From positions 126,506-138,075 of the forward strand of contig MU647215.1 of NCBI GenBank assembly GCA_026770585.1: a stretch of 11,570 bases of DNA, written 5' to 3'. Shown in pieces: positions 1 through 6,289 of this stretch. How positions within the stretch are numbered: the stretch's first letter is position 1; each line of letters begins with the position of its first letter. The DNA is from Baffinella frigidus (lineage: Eukaryota; Cryptophyceae; Cryptomonadales; Baffinellaceae). Below the pieces are notes generated by a model. That model was not told the origin of the DNA, searched no databases, and was given only the letters and a program-made list of their open reading frames with translations. A program made the position numbers and the translations under genes.

Positions 1-142
1 CCCCTCTACGACTGCACAGTGTTCTCTAGCATCACCGCGACCATCTCTCCACCCGCCGAAAACCTCGTGTTGAGATGCGCGAGCTCACACACTACACGTT
101 GTTGAGGGCTGCAGCCCAAGTACCCCAGAGGGAACTGTAACA
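1..142. other. Left-edge stretch without recognised feature
   Basis: No repeat or convincing gene is recognised. Frame 1 of the + strand is open from the window edge to a TGA at 103-105 (34 codons), so a 3' end of a gene outside the window cannot be excluded, but the composition gives no support for coding. Confidence 0.3.
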
Positions 143-263
143 TACAGGGGTACCTCGCTCATAAGAAACCGCCCCCCCCTCGAACCCTACTGTAGGACTA
201 TGCCTAGGGCCCTATGGTGGTCCTAGGGGGGCGGCGGTTTCTTATGAGCGAGGTACCCCTGTG
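143..263 (-). mobile_element. Family-1 foldback element (MITE-like), copy 1
   Basis: The ends are near-perfect inverted repeats of about 27 bp, starting TA-CAGGGGTACCTCGCTCAT and closing with the complement. The arms continue through a run of C (left) and G (right), giving a long potential hairpin. The centre contains the palindrome TAGGGCCCTA typical of the family. The element sits between TA on the left and TG on the right, a slightly decayed TA target duplication. No coding capacity. Strand is arbitrary: + is assigned where the core reads CCATAGGGCCCTAGGCATAG. TA duplication and short TIRs suggest mobilisation by a Tc1/mariner-type transposase, which is inference. Confidence 0.88.
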
Positions 264-386
264 ATGACACCCCTGCCAACCAGCCCCGCGTGTGAATCCA
301 GCGGCGTCATTCCAAGGCTATTCTTGGGGGGGGGTCCGCGAAATGGTGAATCAGTCGAGCTACGTTCTCGTTGCCCTTGGTGTAAG

Positions 387-656
387 GTTTAGGGTGTAGG
401 GTTTAGGGATTGGTGTTTGGGGTTCGGGGTTTGGGGTTGAAGGTTGAGGGTTGAGGGTTGAGAAATTTGGGGGGTGGGGGTTGGGGTGTGGGGTTTGGGG
501 TTTAGGGTTTAGGGTTTGGGGTTTGGGGTGTGGGGTTTGGGATTTAGTGTTTAGGGTTTAGGGTTTAGGTTGTATGGTTTACGGTTTACGGTTGTCGGTT
601 GACGGTTTCGGGTTAAACGTTTAGGGTTCGAGGTTTAGTGTTTAGTGTTTAGCGTT
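387..656 (+). repeat. Telomere-like degenerate array A (TTTAGGG variants)
   Basis: About 270 bp of degenerate heptamers with G-rich strand on +. TTTAGGG, TTTGGGG, TTGAGGG, TTTACGG and TTTAGTG units are interspersed, and few consecutive units are identical. The degeneracy indicates an old interstitial array rather than an active telomere. Confidence 0.9.
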
Positions 657-706
657 AGACCTGTCCCATCGCCGCTCCTTCAGCCGCGCACTCCGCTGGC
701 CTAGCT

Positions 707-777
707 AGGTCCTTTAGTTTCTTCGAGCTCCCAACATAGGCGGACACCGGAACTTATCCTGCAGGAAGGCCATGCTT
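707..777 (+). repeat. Dispersed repeat family F, copy 1
   Basis: The unit begins AGGTCCTTTAG, passes through GAGCTCCCAACATAGGCGGA and ends AAGGCCATGCTT. It recurs at 830-900, 903-1048, 3778-3875 and, on the minus strand and only in its distal part, at 8030-8097. Divergence between copies is mostly substitutions and small indels. No coding capacity or terminal inverted repeats are evident. The family type is unknown. Confidence 0.75.
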
Positions 778-829
778 GGCGCGCCCCGTGCCCCTCCTTG
801 CCCCACCCCCGCGTTTTCGCCCCTTCTTT

Positions 830-900
830 AGGTCCTTTAGGTTCTTCCTTTAGGTTCTCCCAACTTAGGTGAAGGAACTGGTTCTGTAGAAAGGCCATTT
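830..900 (+). repeat. Dispersed repeat family F, copy 2
   Basis: Second copy, starting AGGTCCTTTAGGTTCTTCC. It lacks the GGCGGACACCGG block of copies 1, 3 and 4, and ends at GTAGAAAGGCCATTT immediately next to copy 3. Copies 1 to 3 form a loose direct cluster over 340 bp, suggesting local duplication. Confidence 0.65.
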
Positions 901-902
901 TT

Positions 903-1048
903 AGGTCCTTAAGGTTCTTCGAGCTCCCAACAAACTAGACAAAGGCGGACACCGGAACTTGTTCTCAAGAAAGGCCATGCTTCCTATCGGATCAAATCAA
1001 GCCCCCCTGTGCAGAAGGATCGCGGCACAGACCGCGAGGCTCAGGATC
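903..1048 (+). repeat. Dispersed repeat family F, copy 3 (longest)
   Basis: Shares the AGGTCCTTAAGG start, GCGGACACCGGAACTTG middle and AAGGCCATGCTTCC end with the other copies, then extends further. The extension (CGGATCAAATCAAGCCCCCC and onward through a GGATCGCGGCA block) matches the minus strand of 8030-8097, which shows that the full unit is at least 140 bp. Confidence 0.7.
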
Positions 1049-1278
1049 ACAAAGGCCTTCAAGATTTTCTTCAGATTTTCTCTGTGAAATTAAAAAAATC
1101 GAGGTTCCCGGATAAGGTCGCATCTGGCGAAAGGCCGGACAAGACCTTTCGATGACATAAAAAGCCGCACGGATGCGGTGACGCGGCTGTGCGGAAGATC
1201 GGATCTCGTGTGCGCATGTGTAGTAAAAAGGGGGTTCTAAATCATTTTTAAAGTTAGTCGTAAAAATTAGTCGTTTTG
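1049..1278. other. Gap upstream of the 1365 reading frame, AT-rich 3' part
   Basis: No gene is recognised. A short direct repeat AGATTTTCTTC / AGATTTTCTC lies near 1060-1081. A weak hairpin with CCGCAC and GTGCGG arms lies at about 1166-1195. From about 1225 the sequence becomes AT-rich, with TTAGTCGT occurring twice. It lies about 100 bp upstream of the reading frame at 1365 and could be promoter DNA, but no defined element is recognised. Confidence 0.3.
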
Positions 1279-1331
1279 GTCCTAGGAGCCCTACGGCCTA
1301 CGGTAGGTAGGTCCTACCTAAATCCGTAGGG
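1279..1331. repeat. Palindromic GTCC/TAGG core block without family-1 ends
   Basis: A block of overlapping short palindromes (GGTCCTAGGAGCC, CCTACGGCCTACGGTAGG, TAGGTCCTACCTA) using the same vocabulary as the internal cores of the foldback elements elsewhere in the window. The CAGGGGTACC ends of family 1 are absent, so it is either a decayed element or one with different ends. It sits directly before the 5' hairpin and start codon of the reading frame at 1365. Confidence 0.5.
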
Positions 1332-1361
1332 AAACTACCGAAATTTCCAGGAGTTTCCCTA
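1327..1361 (+). other. Hairpin immediately upstream of ATG 1365
   Basis: A perfect 9-bp inverted repeat, TAGGGAAAC (1327-1335) and GTTTCCCTA (1353-1361), encloses a 17-nt loop and ends three bases before the ATG. If the frame is transcribed, the stem would lie at the end of its 5' leader. It could equally be one end of the palindromic repeat block. Confidence 0.45.
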
Positions 1362-1364
1362 ATA

Positions 1365-1958
1365 ATGAAAATGCCAAAAGCGGAACTGTTCCCACCCGAT
1401 ATCCTCAACCACAGAGGCTGGCAGAAGCGTCAAGGGTTGTCACGTTGTTGCACTCAGGGGGCGTACGCGCCCATAGGAAGGGAAACGATGCAGGACGGAT
1501 TGCGTGGCATGCGGCGGGGGTCGCTGAGAGGGGAAGACCTGGGGTCATGTAGAACTGAAAGAACCGTTTCGTTTGCGAATGACGAAGATCTGGTTGAAAT
1601 GTTGGGGGAGGAGTTGAGAGATGTTCTCGCTTCGATCGCGGACGAAGATGCCGCCGCGCCTGCGTCCGAACATCAGCAGCCACTGCATCCTGTCGGGGAG
1701 AGGGAGCGGTCCTTGTTGGGCAACCAGGCCGGTGGGGAGGGCCGAAAGGTTTGTGCGCGGGGGGACCTCGTTCCGTCGACGCGTACGTCAGAGGCGCCGT
1801 CGAAGCCGATTGCGCTTCCTCTGCGAACTGAGGATGACGACAAAACGTCGTCTCCCTCGACGTCAACCTTCTTCTGGGACGACCGCTGGTCCGCTATATC
1901 CAGCTTGATCGACATGGGGCTTGACCAAGAGGATGCGGCGCCAGCCGCACCGCCCTGA
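1365..1958 (+). CDS. Hypothetical 197-residue protein with RVxF-like motif
   Basis: I do not recognise a family. The frame runs from ATG 1365 (a second Met is at codon 3) to TGA. The N-terminal third is basic and includes two Cys (28, 29). Residues 66-70 are RTVSF, followed by the acidic NDEDLVEMLGEEL and a probable amphipathic helix to about 92. The middle (95-165) is rich in Ala, Pro, Ser, Glu and Asp and is probably disordered. The C-terminus has a hydrophobic, aromatic patch FFWDDRW (169-175) followed by SAISSLIDMGLD. RTVSF fits the consensus of protein phosphatase 1 docking motifs, but such short motifs occur by chance. No signal peptide or membrane segment is seen. Overlapping antisense frames are long too, so coding is not proven; the mixed but balanced amino acid use and clustered acidic segments favour this strand. 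Introns could also alter the ends. Confidence 0.45.
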   Translation: MKMPKAELFPPDILNHRGWQKRQGLSRCCTQGAYAPIGRETMQDGLRGMRRGSLRGEDLGSCRTERTVSFANDEDLVEMLGEELRDVLASIADEDAAAPASEHQQPLHPVGERERSLLGNQAGGEGRKVCARGDLVPSTRTSEAPSKPIALPLRTEDDDKTSSPSTSTFFWDDRWSAISSLIDMGLDQEDAAPAAPP

Positions 1959-2078
1959 ACCTTCTCGCGAATGCGCCAATGCGGAAGGGCCGCAGTTTCT
2001 GATAAAGTACGTGCCAAACTATCTCCTCGCCTCAGCGCGCTGCCCCACCACACACACGACTCGACGCGATGCAACTAG

Positions 2079-2105
2079 TTTCACCCGCAACCGTTGCGGG
2101 TGAAA
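2079..2105. repeat. Perfect 13-bp inverted repeat, 1-nt centre
   Basis: TTTCACCCGCAAC (2079-2091) and its exact complement GTTGCGGGTGAAA (2093-2105) are separated by one C. Such a tight palindrome would be a poor RNA hairpin loop but could be a dimeric protein binding site or the junction of an inverted duplication. It lies 120 bp beyond the stop of the 1365 frame. Function unknown. Confidence 0.7.
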
Positions 2106-2185
2106 GGAAGAACGGCCCTGCCTCCACGCTGCTTCGCTGCACCCCCCCACACACAAACACCCAACGAGACTGCTAGGAACGCCCC

Positions 2186-2200
2186 CGCGCGCGCGCGCGC
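2186..2200. repeat. Short alternating CG run
   Basis: Fifteen bases of strictly alternating C and G. Alternating CG is the classic Z-DNA-prone sequence, but the tract is short. Confidence 0.6.
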
Positions 2201-2412
2201 CCAGCCTCCCTTCCCGCAGCGCCGCCCACCCGTGCCGTCGCACCCTTCTCGGGGAGCGACGAGATGCGTCTGCTACAACCCCAGTCGCATTCCTCACTGC
2301 CCACGCACGTCTTTGTTCCCACCCGGAAGGTGCGGGGGGTGATTAGGGGTGTGTTGGCAAGCACGGGGAGGGGTAGTTGGGGCACGATGGCTACGCGACG
2401 CCGCCCCCTCCT

Positions 2413-2464
2413 CCCTAGGACCCTGTTCGGACCCTGGATAGGGCCTACTAGGTCACTGTAGGGT
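2413..2464. repeat. Core-like GTCC/TAGG fragment
   Basis: Contains CCTAGGACC, GGATAGGGCCTACTAGG and CTGTAGGGTCC, resembling a decayed family-1 core, but has no matching terminal repeats. It directly abuts the left arm of the foldback element at 2465. Confidence 0.4.
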
Positions 2465-2710
2465 CCCATGAATCGCACTCGGCGCTGTAGGGCGTAACCC
2501 CGCGGGGAACCACCGCGTGCACCAACCCGCCGGGAACGCTACAGGGGTACCTCGCTCATAAGAAACGACCCCCCCCCCTAGGACCTCCATAGGGCCCTAG
2601 GCATAGTCCCTACTGTAGGGTCCTAGGGGGAGGCGGTTTCTTATGAGCGAGGTACCCCTGTACAGACGTCCCTCATATTACGCCCTACAGCGCCGAGTGC
2701 GATTCATGGG
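2465..2710. mobile_element. Foldback element interrupted by a nested family-1 element
   Basis: A perfect 33-bp inverted repeat forms the ends: 2465-2497 (begins CCCATGAATCGCACTCGG) and 2678-2710 (ends with the complement). Between the arms lies a complete family-1 element at 2540-2662. Removing that insert and one copy of its TA leaves about 125 bp, close to the size of the other foldback elements in the window. The simplest reading is a distinct MITE-like element that was later hit by family 1. No other copy is seen here, and no clear target duplication is visible at its outer ends. Confidence 0.65.
2540..2662 (+). mobile_element. Family-1 foldback element, copy 2 (nested)
   Basis: Complete, with intact TIRs and TA on both sides. 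C and G runs extend the arms, followed by complementary CTAGGACC and GGTCCTAGG-type blocks, so about 40 bp on each side can pair. The core contains CCATAGGGCCCTAGGCATAG. It lies within the foldback element at 2465-2710. Confidence 0.92.
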
Positions 2711-2810
2711 GTGGCCAAGTAGACGCCGTTGCTTGTGTATCTTTGCCGCCCGAGATAAACTGGAAGATACACTACAGTGTCTCCCTCGGCAGCAGGCGCA
2801 CCCACTCTCT

Positions 2811-2860
2811 AGGACCACGGTAGGGTCCTACATGTAGATCGATGGGCCCTACGGTGGTCC
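2811..2860. repeat. Isolated palindromic core, no family-1 ends
   Basis: Arms GGACCACGGTAGGGTCC and GGGCCCTACGGTGGTCC are inverted repeats with two mismatches around a short centre that includes ACATGT. The sequence closely resembles the family-1 core (ACCACCATAGGG, CCCTATGGTGGT), yet the flanks lack CAGGGGTACC. It may be the remains of an element with other ends. Confidence 0.5.
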
Positions 2861-2908
2861 AAAGGGGGAGGGGCATCTTGTGGTTGACGTAGTCAGCAGG
2901 TGTTTCAG

Positions 2909-2956
2909 TGAGCCGCATGCTCTGTGCACCACAACGGGTGCATTGAGCCGCATGCT
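2909..2956 (+). repeat. 13-bp direct repeat before family-1 copy 3
   Basis: TGAGCCGCATGCT occurs at 2909-2921 and 2944-2956, 35 bp apart. The second copy ends one base before the TA of the next foldback element. Confidence 0.5.
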
Positions 2957-2957
2957 T

Positions 2958-3085
2958 TACAGGGGTGCCTCGCTCATACGAAACGGCCCCCCCCCCTAGG
3001 ACCACCATAGGGCCCTAGGCATAGCCCTACTGTACACGTAGGGTCCTGGGGGGGGGTTGTTTCTTATGAGCGAGGTACCCCTGTA
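2958..3085 (+). mobile_element. Family-1 foldback element, copy 3
   Basis: Full length at 128 bp. The left arm carries two substitutions relative to consensus (CAGGGGTGCC and CATACGAAAC); the right arm is intact. The core has a small extra segment around the CTGTACACGTAGGG portion. TA is present at both ends. Confidence 0.9.
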
Positions 3086-3135
3086 GAGGCGTGTTCCGAT
3101 CACAGAGAATCGCGCCCAGGACCACCGCAGAAGCC

Positions 3136-3255
3136 TACAGGGGTACCTCGCTCATAACAAACGCCCACCCTCTAGAACCACCATAGGACCCTGGGAATAG
3201 GCCTACTGTAGGGTCCTAGGGGGGGGCGGTTTCTTATGAGCGAGGTACCCCTGTA
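3136..3255 (+). mobile_element. Family-1 foldback element, copy 4
   Basis: Full length with TA at both ends. The left arm has CATAACAAAC in place of CATAAGAAAC. In the core one palindrome reads ATAGGACCCTGGGAATAGG. It is separated from copy 5 by only ten bases. Confidence 0.9.
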
Positions 3256-3265
3256 GAGATTGGCC

Positions 3266-3390
3266 TACAGGGGTGCCTCGCTCATACGAAAGCGTATCCC
3301 CCTGAGACCCTACAGTAGGCCTGTGCCTAGCTAGGGCCCTACGGTGGTCCTGGGGGAGGGGGCACTTTCTTATGAGCGTGGTATTCCTGA
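3266..3390 (-). mobile_element. Family-1 foldback element, copy 5 (opposite orientation)
   Basis: The left arm shares the G and C substitutions (CAGGGGTGCC, CATACGAAAG) of copy 3's left arm. The right arm is decayed (TATGAGCGTGGTATTCCTGA), so the final TA is lost. The core is in the reverse orientation relative to copy 4, making the pair head to tail with a ten-base gap. Confidence 0.85.
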
Positions 3391-3507
3391 AGAGAAGGAC
3401 TTTTATTGAACTGATGACCTCGGACCATAAACTCAAGGCGTTCAGAGAGGGCTCGAACAGAGTGCTTCTTAGACTCGACGATACTACATGTACATGTATT
3501 CCTGAAG
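3381..3507. repeat. 127-bp interval bounded by 12-bp direct repeats, with repeat J copy 1
   Basis: GTATTCCTGAAG occurs at 3381-3392, within the decayed end of family-1 copy 5, and again at 3496-3507. The interval includes 3401-3464 (TGATGACCTCGGACCATAA then CAGAGAGGGCTCG), which is clearly similar to 10811-10874. A target-site duplication is possible but the first copy is also part of an element end. No open frame of note. Confidence 0.55.
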
Positions 3508-3607
3508 TGTAGGCCCCCAAGGGAGGTGCGGGTTCTCCCTGTAGTCGTAGTTAGTATGTCCTAGAGGGCGAGGCGTCCTTCTCCCTCAACACCCTTCGGG
3601 GTGCCGG
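3508..3607. other. Spacer without recognised feature
   Basis: Short GC-rich spacer between the repeat J interval and family-1 copy 6. It has a small CACCCTTCGGGGTG hairpin (3589-3602) and nothing else that I can identify. Confidence 0.3.
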
Positions 3608-3728
3608 TACAGGGGTACCTCACTCATAAGAAACCACACAACCCTAGAACCATGCAGTAGGCCTATGCGTAGGGCCCTATGGTGGTCCTAGGGGGGGGGC
3701 GTTTTTTGAAGAGCGAGGTACCCCTGTA
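3608..3728 (-). mobile_element. Family-1 foldback element, copy 6
   Basis: Full length with TA at both ends. Both arms show scattered changes (CTCACTCATAAG on the left, TTTTTTGAAGAGCGAGG on the right), so the pairing is partly broken. The core reads TAGGGCCCTATGGTGGTCC. Confidence 0.9.
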
Positions 3729-3777
3729 GGGCCTTAGGCCCCCTGCGTCCTCCCATCTGGTCGCCTGGCTCGTGCGC

Positions 3778-3875
3778 GGTCCTTTAGGTCCTGCAGGTTC
3801 TTTTAACTCCCACCATAGGCGGACACCGGAGCTGGTTCTGTAGAAAGGCCATGCTTCCTTTCGGATCACATCATG
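3778..3875 (+). repeat. Dispersed repeat family F, copy 4
   Basis: Contains GGTCCTTTAGGTCC, AACTCCCACCATAGGCGGA, CTGTAGAAAGGCCATGCTTC and TTTCGGATCACATCATG, matching copies 1 and 3 in order. The unit stops near 3875, whereas copy 3 continues further. Confidence 0.72.
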
Positions 3876-3923
3876 TGGGCCTCGGTCGGACAGGTGATGA
3901 GCCTCAATGGTTGACTAATGAAG

Positions 3924-4370
3924 GTAAGTTCTCTCTCGCTTGTGTGTGGGCCTTGGCCGGCGGTCGTGCTTGGACAAAATGCATTTGTTTCTCGCTCTCT
4001 ATCTCTCGTGTTTCTCCGGTCTTGTATTCGAGCCTGCGAGATACCCACGGCAGGTCATTAGTGGGAATTTCAGGACGCAACGTTTCGTTTTCGTGGTACA
4101 AATGGTAGGTACTGGCCTGGTGACATGCGACGGTTCGTCGTTTCCAAGTCCGGTCCGAGTACAAAATTTCCGGATCCGGTTACAAATGTTTAACAGACTT
4201 GTGTACTGAAATTTCGAGTTATGACCTGGCGTGGCCTGTGTATCTAAAGGTGCTGTTGCACCGGGGTGCATGCTTCGTGCACAACGGGTTGAGAGCACAT
4301 GACCTCTCTCGGTCCTACTCAAACATAGGCTCGGTGGGGAACATGACGGCCGTGTTTGTAGTAATCAAGG

Positions 4371-4427
<57 letters not shown>

Positions 4428-4529
4428 CGCGCTCGCTCTCTCTCTCGCTCTCTCTCGCTCTTTCTCGTTCGCTCTCTCTCGCTCTCTCGCTCTCCCTCTC
4501 GCGCGCTCTCTCTCTCTCTGTATCTGCAG
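3924..4529 (+). other. Possible spliceosomal intron (weak)
   Basis: AAG|GTAAGTT at 3921 is an excellent 5' splice-site match. Two pyrimidine-led acceptors follow: CACGGCAG ending at 4053, and TATCTGCAG ending at 4529 right after the CT tract. Joining to the nearer site meets a stop within three codons. Joining to the farther site extends the frame from ATG 3851 by about ten codons only. The small, repeat-derived exons make a real gene unlikely. Confidence 0.15.
4371..4519. repeat. CT microsatellite with GCTCTC interruptions
   Basis: About 150 bp of near-pure CT. The first half is uninterrupted TC dinucleotides, the second half has periodic CG, TT and CCC interruptions. A homopurine/homopyrimidine tract of this kind can form triplex DNA. 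Frames through it encode Ser-Leu repeats that should not be read as protein. Confidence 0.95.
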
Positions 4530-4583
4530 GTGTTGCACAGGGGGGTATGATTACGTACTGAAGAAGTGTGCCAATGTCACTTG

Positions 4584-4680
4584 TACAGGGGTACCTCGCT
4601 CTTGAGAAAACTCCCCCCCCTAGGCATAGAGCTACTGTAGGGTCTTAGGAGGGGGGCGTTTTCTTGTCGGTACCCCTGTA
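4584..4680 (+). mobile_element. Family-1 foldback element, copy 7 (internally deleted)
   Basis: Only 97 bp: the left half of the core is missing (C run goes directly to TAGGCATAG) and the right arm has lost about nine bases (TTTTCTTGTCGGTACCCCTG). TA remains at both ends. Confidence 0.85.
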
Positions 4681-4708
4681 GGCCGCTATAGTCAAGGGGT
4701 TACTCACG

Positions 4709-4804
4709 TATCCCTTAAGTGGCGGACGGGTGATTAATCGCCCTAACTCGCCCTAGGCAGGTCCTACCGTAGGGCGTATGCGCCTACTCGCCACTCAAGG
4801 GACA
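4709..4804. mobile_element. Family-2 foldback element, copy 1
   Basis: Ends TATCCCTTAAGTGGCG (4709-4724) and CGCCACTCAAGGGACA (4789-4804) are inverted repeats with two changes. The inside includes CCTAGGCAGGTCCTACCGTAGGG and GCGTATGCGCCTACT, parallel to the second copy at 7891-8010. It starts 28 bases after family-1 copy 7. TA lies at the left end, while the right TA has decayed. Confidence 0.7.
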
Positions 4805-4823
4805 AGGACACGCGCCGCCCTGA

Positions 4824-4850
4824 GGTCCTACGGTAGGCCTATTCCCAGGA
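4824..4850. repeat. Core-like fragment
   Basis: GGTCCTACGGTAGGCCTATT resembles a portion of the family-1 core. No terminal repeats accompany it. It lies between family-2 copy 1 and a decayed family-1 copy. Confidence 0.4.
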
Positions 4851-4901
4851 GCATATCAACACCCTAGAGGTGGCGTGATCGTTTGTGTCTCGAGTAACCT
4901 C

Positions 4902-5010
4902 TGCAAAGGGGCACCTCTCTGGTAAGAAAGTGCCTCCTCCTAGGACGCTACGGTAGGCCTATGCCTAGGGCCCTATGGTGGTCCTATTGGGGAAGGGTTT
5001 TCTTATGGAT
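4902..5010 (-). mobile_element. Family-1 foldback element, copy 8 (decayed)
   Basis: The left arm is recognisable but mutated (GCAAAGGGGCACCTCTCTGG, TAAGAAAG). The core TAGGCCTATGCCTAGGGCCC is well preserved. The right arm survives only as TTTTCTTATGGATAG, so the outer right end is lost. Confidence 0.7.
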
Positions 5011-5480
5011 AGCCGACTGATCCGGGAGACTCCGACCGAATTTAGGCCTCGAACTTGTGAAAGCTTGGGCGTCAGGTGCTCAAGGACTAGTGTGACCGAC
5101 CTTCGCTACCAGATATGACCCCGCTAGAGGGGAGGCGTCTCACAAGGCCCTGGGGCAACACAAGCTGAGACCAAACCTGAGTTCATTGACCGTTCACATC
5201 ACTCAACTAGAGGCTCGCGACGTGGTCCATGACCGAGGCTCGCCACCTGACCGACCGAGGCTCACAAGTTCCAGCGATGGCTACCCATCCGTTTTTAAGC
5301 AACAGCAAAGGCTATCAATCAGTGTTTTAAACCAATCAACTGGCTGTGTGGCCCAGTCTGTTTGTTGAAAAAAACTGAAAAACTGACCCATACACCAGCC
5401 AGTTTCAGTTTTCAGCAAAAAACTGGTGCGTATGAGACTGGCTGATTGTTTCTCGTCGGCCACACTATTGAGGACACGAG
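5011..5480. other. Spacer with GAGGCTC repeats and an imperfect foldback
   Basis: No gene is recognised. At 5208-5265 GAGGCTC followed by G/A-rich or CAC sequence recurs three times (AGAGGCTCGCGAC, CCGAGGCTCGCCAC, CCGAGGCTCACAA). From 5347 to 5464 there is an imperfect foldback: TGTGGCC/GGCCACA at the outside, CCATACACCAG paired with CTGGTGCGTATG, and AACTGAAAAACTG with CAGTTTCAGTT inside. It may be a decayed foldback element of another family. Confidence 0.4.
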
Positions 5481-5532
5481 TACAAGGGTACCTCGCTCAT
5501 TAGAAAGTTCCTCCTCCTGGGACCCTACAGTA
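5481..5532 (-). mobile_element. Family-1 foldback element, copy 9 (truncated at telomere-like array)
   Basis: Left arm TACAAGGGTACCTCGCTCAT, a C/T-rich run and the start of the core (GGGACCCTACAGTA) are present. At about 5532 the sequence switches into telomere-like repeats, and the rest of the element, including the right arm, is absent. Confidence 0.8.
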
Positions 5533-5849
5533 CAGGGATATCTGGGTTACCGGGGTTCAGGTTCAAGGTTTAGAGTTCACAGTTCAGGGTTTAGGGTTTA
5601 GGGTTTAGGGTTTTGGTTTTGGTTCGGGGTTTAGGGTTTAGGGTTAAGGGTGAAGGGTTCAGGATTTGGGTTTTGAGGGTTGAGGGTTTAGAGTTTTAGG
5701 TTTTCGGATTTTGGTTAGGAGTCTGGGGTTCAGGGATTAGAGTTCAGAGTTCAGAGTTCAGGGTTGAGGGATTAGGGTTTAGGGTTTAGGGTTTTGAGTT
5801 TAGGGTTTGGGTTTAGGGTTTAGGGTCAAGGGTTCAGGGTTCAAGGTTC

Positions 5850-6289
5850 AGGGTTTGGGGTTTAGGGTTCAGGGTTTAGGTTTAGGGTTTAGGGTTTCTA
5901 AACCGGGGGGTTTAGGGGTTAGGTTTTTTTTGGTTCAGGGTTTATGGTTTAGTGTTATCAGTTAAGGGTTCAGAATTCAGGTTTTATTGTTTAGGGTTCA
6001 CAGTTCAGGGTTCAGAGATTCGGGTTTAGGGTTCAGGGTCAAGGGTTAAGGGTTCAGGGTTTGGGGTTTGGGGTTTGGGGTTTAGGGGTCAGGGTTTAGG
6101 TTTAGGGTTTAGGGTTTCTAAACTGGGGGGTTTAGGGTTTAGGGTTTTTTTGGTTCAGGGTTTATGGTTTAGTGTTAAGAGTTAAGGGTTCAGGATTCAG
6201 GGTTTCTTGTTCAGGGTTCAGAGTTCAGGGTTCAGGGATTCGGGTTCAGGGTTCAGGGTTCATGGTTCAGGGTTGAAGGATTTTGGTTT
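5850..6289 (+). repeat. 220-bp tandem duplication inside array B
   Basis: A diagnostic series (GGGTTTCTAAAC then a run of G, a T run, TTTATGGTTTAGTGTTA, AGTTAAGGGTTCAG, GATTCGGGTT) appears in the same order twice, offset by 220 bp (TTTCTAAAC at 5895 and 6115). The copies differ at scattered positions, so the duplication is not recent. Boundaries are approximate. Confidence 0.75.

Larger units (their letters stand above)
1959..2412. other. GC-rich stretch without recognised gene
   Basis: No gene is recognised; several frames on both strands stay open because the DNA is GC-rich. It contains the 13-bp-arm hairpin at 2079-2105 and the CG run at 2186-2200, listed separately. Confidence 0.35.

Noticed and set aside
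387-656. Active telomere
   Set aside because: Units are too degenerate and the array is followed by complex sequence on both sides.
1405-2074. Minus-strand frames opposite the 1365 frame
   Set aside because: Arg/Ser/Pro-rich composition typical of antisense shadows in GC-rich DNA; no domain seen, although coding on that strand cannot be fully excluded.
2173-2478. Open frames on both strands in GC-rich DNA
   Set aside because: No domain, low-complexity Arg/Pro/Gly content, and overlap with a repeat core.
2540-3728. CRISPR-like array of palindromic repeats
   Set aside because: The recurring sequences are arms of separate TA-flanked elements in both orientations with irregular spacing; spacers are not of uniform length.
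4199-4561. Open frame with Ser-Leu repeats
   Set aside because: The frame is a product of the CT microsatellite; the part outside it has no recognisable domain.
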